From NCBI GenBank assembly GCA_963662155.1, contig OY759275.1, positions 1,130,001 to 1,194,000 of the forward strand: a stretch of DNA of 64,000 bases, read 5' to 3'. This document shows positions 25,301-37,300 of the stretch, piece by piece. Made by a program: the position numbers and the translations under genes. The stretch is from Lamellibrachia columna (lineage: Eukaryota; Annelida; Polychaeta; Sabellida; Siboglinidae). Numbering within the stretch: position 1 is the first letter of the stretch; every line of letters starts with the position of its first letter. The notes beneath the pieces are model-generated. The model saw only the letters and a list, made by a program, of their open reading frames with translations, made no database searches and was not told the DNA's origin.

Positions 25301-28300
25301 CCCTCAGTCCAGGTAGTAGGTGGTTACACATGTTTAGATAGCAAGGCCCTCAGTCCAGGTAGTAGGTGGTTACACATGTTTAGATAGCAGGGCCCTCAGT
25401 CCGGGTAGTAGGTGGTTACACGTGCATTATTTTATGAATGTATTAGGATATTATTTTGTCTTAGATATCTATCAAAGTGTATAGTACATTGTAAGGTTGG
25501 AAGGGCTGTAAGGGTTTTTACTGGATATACCCAGAAGGTTTTTGTTGAACTCTTTACTAGGAAGACGGCTTTCTCTCCTATGGGAATTTAAGATGGTTGC
25601 CAACTTTAGTTGATGTTCTGTGTTGCTTAATTCAAAATGATGATATTTCGAAAACAGATGTATTAAATGATTTGAAATGAATTACAACGTACACAGAAAT
25701 TAATATAATTATATGAATAAAATATGATGTTCAAATTGCTGTGTCACAATTAATTTTGAACATAAAGCAAAAGTCACTGAATGATGATATGTCCTACCTG
25801 ATGGCTGTGGAGGCTGAATGTTGATATGACCCACCTGATGGCTGTGGAGGCTGAATGTTGATATGACCCACCTGATGGCTGTGGAGGCTGAATGTTGATA
25901 TCACCCACCTGACGACAGTGGAGGCCAAATGTTGATATGACCTATACCTGTCAGCTGTGGACGATGAATGTTGATATGACCCACCTGATGGCTGTGGAGG
26001 CTGAATGTTGATATGACCCACCAGTGGCTGTGTAGGCTGAATGTTGATATGACCTACCTGATGGCTGTGGAAGCTGAATGTTGATATGACCCACCTGATG
26101 GTTGCGAAGGCTGAATGTTGATATGACCTACCTGATGGTTGCGGAGGCTGAATGTTGATATGACCCACCTGATGGCTGCGGAGGCTGAATGTTGATATGA
26201 CCCACCTGATGGCTGCGGAGGCTGAATGTTGATATGACCCACCTGATGGCTGCGGAGGCTGAATGTTGATATGACCTACCTGATGGTTGCGGAGGCTGAA
26301 TGTTGATATGACCCACCTGATGGTTGCGGAGGCTGAATGTTGATATGACCTACCTGATGGTTGCGGAGGCTGAATGTTGATATGACCCACCTGATGGTTG
26401 CGGAGGCTGAATGTTGATATGACCCACCTGATGGCTGTGGAGGCTGAATGTTGATATGACCCACCTGATGGCTGCGGAGGCTGAATGTTGTACTCATCAA
26501 GAGATGGTCTGTACCACTGTATGCACAGGTCACTCTCCGCAATGGCCAGCAATGTCTTCGTGCTAGATCGGACAGAACTCATGGACTGTGGCCTGGTAGC
26601 TATCATCTCCTTCGAAGCTTCAGGAGCAACATCTGATGGTGGGCACAGGTTGCCAGAATATGTGGTCTTGATGACAGGAATAACTCCAGCGTGTAAGTTG
26701 TCAGTGGTTGCAGGTAACTGTAGCGTCAACGGGGGATAGATGGCAGTGCAGTCATTGGCGTAGATCGGCAGATACTGAGTAAGGAAAGAATGGAGGTTTG
26801 ACAGACGCAACATCCAGGGGGCACTGAAGAGAACATTGCGGACAACATTTTCGTTGATGCCGACGTTGCACTGCACATGACTGATGAAGCCAAGGTCAAA
26901 TTCTGAGCCTAGTTTTGCGTTGTTCGCCTGCAGGGTGGGTTGATCTCCGCTACTGCTCACAGACAGTGTCGACGTGGCACACAGACGCTGCAGGATCGAC
27001 TGGTAGCCTAGCAACATAAACATCCAGACATGTAACCTAGCAACATAAACATCCAGACATGTAACCTAGCAACAGAAACAAACAGACATGTAGCATAGTG
27101 ACAGAGATGATGTAATTTATAATTGGTTAGACAATGGCTATTGGTAAACGACTGCTTTGTGTGGAAGTCAGAGCTTCCTAAATGCCAGCTGCCGTCTGGT
27201 AGGAGCTTCAAACAATGCTAAATGTTTTGCAGTCAAGGAAGGCGTGGTTGTAAAAAATTTGATAGAAAATAAGTAATTTAAGACATAACATTTTTTTTCA
27301 CAGTGCATGCCAGCTGAAATTGTTGCACAAAACTAACAGATAAATAAATAAGGATTTACGTTAGAATTAAATTAAGAAAACTTGCACTGGTATACGATAG
27401 ACAAGATTCTGTAGGATTCATTTCAGATAATAACTCGTTTTCACCCTGGTCAACACCACAGTTTCTTGGGCTGTAGTTCTGTTTTTACTTTGCTGATGAG
27501 GATATCATTTTGGTACATCATGTCACATATTCCGTGCATATTTGTACCTGTATGCGTACATGTGTACATGCATGAATTGCTATACATGTGACATACCAAG
27601 GACATGGATCCAGCTGATGTCTTGCATGGCAGTCTTTGTCTTATGTAGCTGATCACTGTATGTCTCAACTGGGGGTGGTTCCAAACTGTCCACCAGGGGG
27701 GCCAGCTCCTCCTCAATATCATCTGTCAATGATCAACATTTAACAAGGTTATATTATCTGAAGTAGTAATCACGCATAGACGAAATCACTACAAAAGCAT
27801 CGCAACGTCTATATTTCATCATCGTTCTCAAACAAGCTGGCATTGACACTCAGCACCTCATCAACAAATACACTTCAGTCGTCCCATTGGAGTGCGCCAA
27901 GTGTGGCACACGAGTCTTACAAAAAAGCAAACAAAACAGAATACATCCAGAGACGGGCAATACGGATCATTTTCCAAGATAAGTTATACACCGAAGCCAT
28001 CACCGCAGCCAATCTACCAATGCTGCCAGACCGGAGGGAGAAGTTATGTAGAACACTATTCATAAGTTATGTAGAACACTATTCATAAGTTATGTAGAAC
28101 ACTATTCATAAGTTATGTAGAACACTATTCATAAGTTGTGTAGAACACTATTCATAAGTTATGTAGAACACTATTCATAAGTTATGTAGAACACTATTCA
28201 TAAGTTGTGTAGAACACTATTCATAAGTTATGTAGAACACTATTCGTAAGTTAGGTAGAACACTATTCATAAGTTAGGTAGAACACTATTCATAAGTTAT

Positions 28301-31300
28301 GTAGAACACTATTCATAAATTATGTAGAACACTATTCATAAGTTATGTAGAACACTATTCATAAGTTAGGTAGAAATGTTTAGGCATGATTAAACGAACT
28401 CTTGGCCCATGTAAACCCGAGGTTAAACAAACAGCCTACAACATGCTAATCCGGCCAAAACTCGAGTACTCTTCACCCATATGGAATCCCCACACCTTTT
28501 CACAAGTTAAAAGCCTTGAAAGAGTGCAACACTCTGCTGCCAGATTTGTTAAAAATTATTACAGATGGAACACAAATCCAGCAGATCTAATTACTGCCCT
28601 TGGATGGCCAACCCTCGAACGAAGATGCATCATTAAACAAGCCACAACCTTCTACAAAATTCTAACTAACATTTTTGAGATCACCCTCCCCTCCCGGCCT
28701 ACTAACCCACTCTCGAACACATGATTCCACCAAAATTACCAACATAAAAAACCCAAAATCATTTCAAGAAGCTATTATGGATCTCCTTTTCACCACACCT
28801 CCTCACCTAAACTGCCTTTAAAACACAGTGCTCAGCGTAAACGTATCCATGGTGTGGGTATGGAGACTGTCTATGTGTGCATGTGGCAAGGCAGCGACAG
28901 CATCCATACACATAACCAACCTATTAAAATTTTTCGATTAACATCCTATACATAAAATAAATAAAACTATAAGATAAAAACAATTTCAGCAACATTAAAG
29001 TTACTAGTCTTTTAGTCGAATGTACCACCCACAGCGCATGCGCACAGTCCACCACAAACTCCTGCATTAGCCCAAGTTTGGGCTGTTTGGAGTATAACCA
29101 CTTGAGACATGAAGGGTACATAACTTCCCACTTCCCACTTCCCACTTCCGACTTCCAACTCAACACAACCAGATAAATAGACACAAAATGACCTACTTTT
29201 GTAGATTCGTTTCTTCTCTCCAATCACGTATGAGCCAACCAGGTCAAGGGCAGCAAACTCTGGGGGGTCGGCATTTGCACCCACTTTGAGGGAGGTCACT
29301 GCTGAGTGACCGATGAGCAAGGCAAGGTTGCGATGAGACTGACCAACAGAGGCTGCACACCTGACTGCTGCCCAAGCTGCTTTCCTCTCACTCTCTCGTT
29401 CTATCTCTCGTTCATTGTCTATAGCCGTCAACGAGTCACCATCAATGGAGCGAGTGGTCGGAGTCGAACCTCTCGTCCTGTTGCTGGATGAAGCCTGCAT
29501 AAAATACAATACAATACAATACAATACAATGGAGCAAGTGGTCGGAGTCGAACCTCTCGTCCTGTTGCTGGATGAAGCCTGCATAAAATACAATACAATA
29601 CAATACAATGGAGCGAGTGGTCGGAGTCGAACCTCTCGTCCTGTTGCTGGATGAAGCCTGCATACAATACAATACAATACAATGGAGCGAGTGGTCGGAG
29701 TCGAACCTCTCGTCCTGTTGCTGGATGAAGCCTGCATACAATACAATACAATACAATGGAGCGAGTGGTCGGAGTCGAACCTCTCATCCTGTTGCTGGAT
29801 GAAGCCTGCATACAATACAATACAATACAATGGAGCGAGTGGTCGGAGTTGAACCTCTCGTCCTGTTGCTGGATGAAGCCTGCATACAATACAATACAAT
29901 ACAATACAATGGAGCGAGTGGTCGGAGTCGAACCTCTCGTCCTGTTGCTGGATGAAGCCTGCATACAATAAAATACAATACAATACAATACAATGAAGCC
30001 TGCATACAATACAATACAATACAACACACAGGGAAGTAGTAAATAATAAAACATAATAATTATTGATGATAAATGATAATAAATTATGTTAAATAATGAA
30101 AGTAAAAGTCACCATCAGAGCGAGGGGCTGCCAATGATTTAGGGGGAAATGCAATTTTTTAAATATATACTTCTTTCATTTTGAAGAATATATTTATATC
30201 AATATCCTCATAACCAATAAATATTTCAAAAATTTCTATTTGGTTTCCTCTTAGTCTCCTGGTCTCTAGTGTTGTCAAACCACATTCTAATAAGCGGCTT
30301 ACATAACTAAGGGTTCGTAGTTCTGACTTAGTGACATACGCGACTTCTGTGTCTCTTCGCCTTGGCTGTTGACTCTGTCACTGGCAGGTCAGCTGGTGCA
30401 ACAGCATCCAGCACGCCGTGGTCAGTGAGGGTGATCATGCCACTACTGGACATGTAGAGAATCGCCAGTTCGAGATACGCTTGACGGATCAGTCTACAAT
30501 GCAAATGGTCATCTATTGACTTCACATGATCTAGATGGCTGTATTAGAATGAATACAAATGGTCATCTATTGACTTCACATGATCTAGATGGCTGTATTA
30601 GAATGAATACAAATGGTCATCTATTGACTTCACATGATCTAGATGGCTGTATTAGAATGAATACAAATGGTCATCTATTGACTTCACATGATCTAGATGG
30701 CTGTATTAGAATGAATACAAATGGTCATCTATTGACTTCACATGATCTAGATGGCTGTATTAGAATGAATACAAATAAGGTGACATTGCAGAATAGCATT
30801 ATTATTTGTGGGGCCCAATAGCACTGTGGCACGGTGGCACGGTGGCACTGTGGCACGGTGGCACTGTGTGCCAGGGGCACTGTGGTACTCTGGCAAGGAG
30901 GTACGGTGGCACTGTGACACGGTGGCACTGTGACACAGTGGCATTGTGGCACTGTGACACAGTGGCAAGGTGGCACTGTGTCACAGTGACACTGTGGCAC
31001 TGTGACACGGTGGCAAGGTGGCACTGTGACACGGTGGCACTGTGGCACGGTGGCACTGTGACAGTTCAGTTCACTCAGCTGTATAAATGAGTCCCTGACC
31101 AGCAGGTGGACTTACACCCTATAAAAATAGTCCCTGACCAGCAGGTGGACTTGAACCATGTATAAATGAGTCCCTGACCAGCAGGTGGACTTGAACCCTG
31201 TATAAATGAGTCCCTCACCAGCAGGTGGACTTAAACCCTGTATAAATGAGTCCCTGACCAGCAGATGAACTTGAGCCCTGTATAAACGAGTCCCTGACCA

Positions 31301-34300
31301 GCAGGTGGACTTGAACCCTGGCCCTCTCAACTGACCTCTGAGCTACCATAGTCACCCGGCAGGAAGGACTCTCATAGTTGTGACACGTCCTTACCCCAGG
31401 TCATGTTCATGAGCAAGTGACACTTTGATGGCCGAGACGAGGGTTTCTGCCACGAGCCTCTGGTGACCTTTGCCATGATGGTACAATTTTCGTTGCAATT
31501 TTCCTGAAAAAATATGCATGAACATTTGGAAATTCTGCATTTATTTATGCTTTTTAATTTCAATGATTCCAGATAATGTTGTGTTGTGTTGAACAAACTG
31601 ACCTGTGAGTTTAAAATTAATTGTTCAAACTGACAACTTACCCATGTTGAGAAGGATTTCTGCTTCAACGCAGGAGGTCCTCGCAGGTATGACCTTGCAG
31701 AGTTCTTCTGCTGTCGCAAGCACACCAAGGGGGCGCGACCACACAGTCGCTGGGTCTTCATGACTGCATAGATCACATGTACACATTGACATTTCATCTG
31801 AGACAGTCTTTCAAGTGGATAGTAAAGCTCTCGTTGAATTCATTAGGAGTGTCATGAATTGTTATCTTTGGGTTAAGCAGAAAGCAAGAATACATCTTTA
31901 AAATATATCCTGGCAGCTCAGGTCACCAATCTCACAACAGCTTTTTATCCCTAAAACTAAGCTCAGCCTGGGCAAGTGATTTCTCTGTTGGTGCCCCCAA
32001 AATATGAAACCTTAAAACCACCTGAAACTATAGCTAGCTACCTTGTCCAAAAATATAAAAACATACTTTTCCAAAAAAATTATGACCTTGAACTTTTGCC
32101 TTCAGTCGTTTGCTGTGTGTCAGTATGAACAGACAGTGGGAAAATACCACAGTGACACAGGTGACAATGTGACGAGGAAACTGACCTGTCACTGATGGTC
32201 AGTGCAGTCTTCCTGGCCATGGCATGACCAATCCTCAGTTTCACCTGGACCAAGTAGCTCAGGTGTGGCAGGTAGATATTGCCCAGTGGCGCGACAGGTG
32301 TGTCATGTTCTTGTGCGTTGCCATAACGATGTTCTATCTTTTCACCATGTTCTTCCAGCTATGACACAAGAAGGAACGTATTGAATAATAAATTCAAGTT
32401 AATGCTAGGAAAGTACCTTCTAGTTTCTAAATCTGATGTTATGTGGCTATTTAAAAACCATTTACAACAACAACTGTTACTTGCCCAGAATAAGTCTAAT
32501 GAGTAAACTTTTATATCTAACATTTAACTTACAAATATGTATGGCTTAGTAACAACACATGTATGTAAACATGTTTAAATATTATTTAATCAAATTAAGA
32601 TCAAATTAAGATTATATAAAAATAAAGTAATTAATCAAACATTACACTTACGTGTCCCAAGACCAAATTATATTTGACATAGCTTAAGATTGTTATAATT
32701 CAAAGTGCACCATGACCTGATGTTTCCCTCAACTGACCATATAATATTCGCTACAACAACATTTCAAACAGTTTTTATGTGACCAATTATTTCTAATATC
32801 CAAAAATAAGAAACTTACCCTAATATAACAAAGAAATGTTATTCAAACTGGCTACAACTCACCTGCCGAAGAAGCTGCTGCTGTGCATCAATGTATTCTC
32901 CCTTGGTGAAGTCTACAATGGCTGCTCCCTCAGACATCTGGTTGCTAGGCACCATTGCCCGGAGGTCAGTGAGGTGGATGTGTGTGATGACCTGCAGCAG
33001 CTGCCCTCTGGTGGACAACTGGCATACTCCAGCCAATACCTTGAGGATATCCTGTAATGTGGAGAGTTGTGTCACACTGAGTGTAGGTTAAAACCCTAGA
33101 CATTTCATTTAGCTGCAAATCTGAATTGATGTTTTGAGATCGTCCTGATTAGATGATGAGAGAGGTGTCACCTGCAGTAGCAATGACAGTGTAACAGGTA
33201 GTGTTATTCTGGTGTGAGGTTAGTGTCTACACATCAACCAGGCACAGAGAACATTTCAAGAAGAAACTCAATGTCTTCCTTAGCTTGCGGTGTCAGCACC
33301 CAGTGATGAGGCACACTGTTGAGCCAGGGAAGTTTGTGGTGTCAGCACCCAGTGGTGAGGCACACTGTTAAGCCAGGGAAGTTTGTGGTGTCAGCACCCA
33401 GTGATGAGGCACACTGTTGAGCCAGGGAAGTTTGTGGTGTCAGCACCCAGTGATGAGGCACACTGTTGAGCCAGGGAAGTTTGTGGTGTCAGCACCCAGT
33501 GATGAGGCACACTGTTGAGCCAGGGAAGTTTGTGGTGTCAGCACCCAGTGATGAGGCACACTGTTAAGCCAGGGAAGTTTGTGGTGTCAGCACCCAGTGA
33601 TGAGGCACACTGTTGAGCCAGGGAAGTTTGTGGTGTCAGCACCCAGTGGTGAGGCACACTGTTAAGCCAGGGAAGTTTGTGGTGTCAGCACCCAGTGATG
33701 AGGCACACTGTTAAGCCAGGGAAGTTTGTGGTGTCAGCACCCAGTGATGAGGCACACTGTTAAGCCAGGGAAGTTTGTGGTGTCAGCACCCAGTGGTGAG
33801 GCACACTGTTGAGCCAGGGAAGTTTGTGGTGTCAGCACCCAGTGGTGAGGCAAATTGCTAAGTTAGGGAAGTGCGTGGTGTCAGCACCCAGTGGTGAGGC
33901 AAATTGCTAAGTTAGGGAAGTGCGTGGTGTCAGCACCCAGTGGTGAGGCAAATTGCTAAGTTAGGGAAGTGCGTGGTGTCAGCACCCAGTGGTGAGGCAA
34001 ATTGTTAAGTTAGGGAAGTGCGTGGTGTCAGCACCCAGTGGTGATGCAAATTGTTAAGTTAGGGAAGTGCGTGGTGTCAGCACCCAGTGGTGAGGCAAAT
34101 TGCTAAGTTAGGGAAGTGCGTGGTGTCAGCACCCAGTGGTGAGGCAAATTGCTAAGTTAGGGAAGTGCGTGGTGTCAGCACCCAGTGGTGAGGCAAATTG
34201 TTAAGTTAGGGAAGTGCGTGGTGTCAGCACCCAGTGGTGAGGCAAATTGTTAAGTTAGGGAAGTGCGTGGTGTCAGCACCCAGTGGTGAGGCAAATTGTT

Positions 34301-37300
34301 AAGTTAGGGAAGTGCGTGGTGTCAGCACCCAGTGGTGAGGCAAATTGCTAAGTTAGGGAAGTGCGTGGTGTCAGCACCCAGTGGTGAGGCCCACTGCTAA
34401 GCCAGGGAAGTGCGTGGTGTCACCACCCAGTGGTGAGGCCCACTGCTAAGCCAGGGAAGTGCGTGGTGTCAGCACCCAGTGGTGAGGCCCACTGCTAAGT
34501 TAGGGAAGTTTGTGGTGTCAGCACCCAGTGGTGAGGCACACTGTTGAGCCAGGGAAGTTTGTGGTGTCAGCATCCAGTGGTGAGGCCCACTGCTAAGCCA
34601 GGGAAGTTTGTGGTGTCAGCATCTAGTGGTGAGGCCCACTGCTAAGCCAGGGAAGTGCGTGGTGCCAGCACCCAGTGGTGAGGCTCACTACTAAGCCAGG
34701 GAAGTGTGTGGTGTTAGCACCCAATGGTGATGCTCACTGCTAAGCCAGATAAATTTGTGGTATCAGCACCCAGTGGTGAGGCTCAGTGCTAAGCCAGGAA
34801 AGAACCTACATAGAAAAACAAATAACTGTACTGGACACTCACGTCCAGGGCTGTCTTCATGTCGTCCACAGGAGCTCCATCGACCATGTCCAGCAGGACG
34901 CCCAGTAGAAGGAACTCAGCCTGCATCTCGTCATCCCCGCATGCTCCCCCTTCCGTCACTCCCTCCTCACAATACTTCCTCACGTCTCCCAACTCCTGCT
35001 TCACCTTGCTCTCTTCCGCTGGACACAACACAAACATCCCTTGTCACACGTCTCCCAACTCCCACTTCAACTTGCTCTCTTCCCCTGGCGCAACACAAAC
35101 ATCCCTTGTCACACATCTCCCAACTCCCACTTCAACTTGCTCTCTTCCGCTGGACACAACACAAACATCCCTTGTCACACGTCTCTCAACTCCCACTTCA
35201 ACTTGCTCTCTTCCGCTGGACGCAACACAAACATCCCTTGTCACACATCTCCCAACTCCCACTTCAACTTGCTCTCTTCCGCTGGACGCAACACAAACAT
35301 CCCTTGTCACACGTCTCCCAACTCCCACTTCAACTTGCTCTCTTCCGCTGGACGCAACACAAACATCCCTTGTCACACGTCTCCCAACTCCCACTTCAAC
35401 TTGCTCTCTTCCCCTGGACACAACACAAACATCCCTTGTCACACGTCTCTCAACTCCCACTTCAACTTGCTCTCTTCCGCTGGACGCAACACAAACATCC
35501 CTTGTCACACGTCTCCCAACTCCCACTTCAACTTGCTCTCTTCCGCTGGACACAACACAAACATCCCTTGTCACACGTCTCCCAACTCCCACTTCACCTT
35601 GCTCTCTTCCGCTGGACACAACACAAACATCCCTTGTCACATGTCTCCAAACTCCCACTTCAACTTGCTCTCTTCCCCTGGACACAACACAAACATCCCT
35701 TGTCACACGTCTCTCAACTCCCACTTCACCTTGCTCTCTTCCCATGGGACACAACACAAACATCCCTTGTCACATGTCTCCCAACTCCCATCTCAACTTG
35801 CTCTCTTTCCCTGGACACAACACAAACATCCCTTGTCACACGTCTCCCAACTCCCACTTCAATTTGCTCTCTACCCATGGAACACAACACAAACATCCCT
35901 TGTCACAAGTCTCCCAAGTCCTACTTCACCTTGCTCTCTTTCCATGGGACACAACACAAACATCCCTTGTCACAAGTCTCCCAACTCCCACTTCAACTTG
36001 CTCTCTTCCGCTGGACGCAACACAAACATCCCTTGTCACACGTCTCCCAACTCCCACTTCAACTTGCTCTCTTCCCCTGGACACAACACAAACATCCCTT
36101 GTCACACGTCTCTCAACTCCCACTTCAACTTGCTCTCTTCCGCTGGACGCAACACAAACATCCCTTGTCACACGTCTCCCAACTCCCACTTCAACTTGCT
36201 CTCTTCCGCTGGACACAACACAAACATCCCTTGTCACACGTCTCCCAACTCCCACTTCACCTTGCTCTCTTCCGCTGGACACAACACAAACATCCCTTGT
36301 CACATGTCTCCAAACTCCCACTTCAACTTGCTCTCTTCCCCTGGACACAACACAAACATCCCTTGTCACACGTCTCTCAACTCCCACTTCACCTTGCTCT
36401 CTTCCCATGGGACACAACACAAACATCCCTTGTCACATGTCTCCCAACTCCCATCTCAACTTGCTCTCTTTCCCTGGACACAACACAAACATCCCTTGTC
36501 ACACGTCTCCCAACTCCCACTTCAATTTGCTCTCTACCCATGGAACACAACACAAACATCCCTTGTCACAAGTCTCCCAAGTCCTACTTCACCATGCTCT
36601 CTTCCCATGGGACACAACACAAACATCCCTTGTCACAAGTCTCCCAACTCCCACTTCACCTTGTTCTCTCCCTTTGGACACAATAAAGCCAACTTCTTAA
36701 AGGTAAGTTCTTATATACAGCGCAGTGTCCAGTCCATAGGCGCTTTACACTTCACCCCCAGCAGATCTGCTCATTCTAATGCCATCGCTACTTCTCTGGG
36801 AAGCATTCAGCCACACCACAATTACTGCATGAAGACTATTCATCTACATATATCCACCACTGTCTATAGCCGTTTATACAGCTGAGTGAACTAAGTGGCG
36901 TGAATGCTTCAAAATGCCAACACGAGGTTTCGAACCCCAGTCGTCCCGATTGAGAATGCGATGTTCTACACTACAATAGAAAGATAACTTGTCACACATC
37001 CTGTGTCTTGGTCCACAGACCACTGTGTCTTGGTCTACAGACCACTGTGTCTTGGTCCACAGACCTGTGATGTTAATACTGTGTTTTCTGAATCACACTT
37101 TGACCATTATCTGTTTACTTTGACCATTATCTGTTTACTTTGACCATTATCTGTTTACTTTGACCATTATCTGTTTACTTTGAATATGTTGGTGTGAATA
37201 TCAGGCTAACATCGTATGCGAAAGGAACATATTTTATGGGTAATCTTATGGGTGTAACTGATACACCCATCATGTAATCTTATGGGTGCAACTGATACAC

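Noticed and set aside
31255..31365. Functional tRNA gene
   Set aside because: A- and B-box-like motifs are present but there is no anticodon arm and no acceptor-stem pairing, so it is called a SINE fragment.
34755..36885. Plus-strand frames of 613-643 codons
   Set aside because: They run antisense to exon E7 and its 66 bp array; open frames are a by-product of the 22-codon period.
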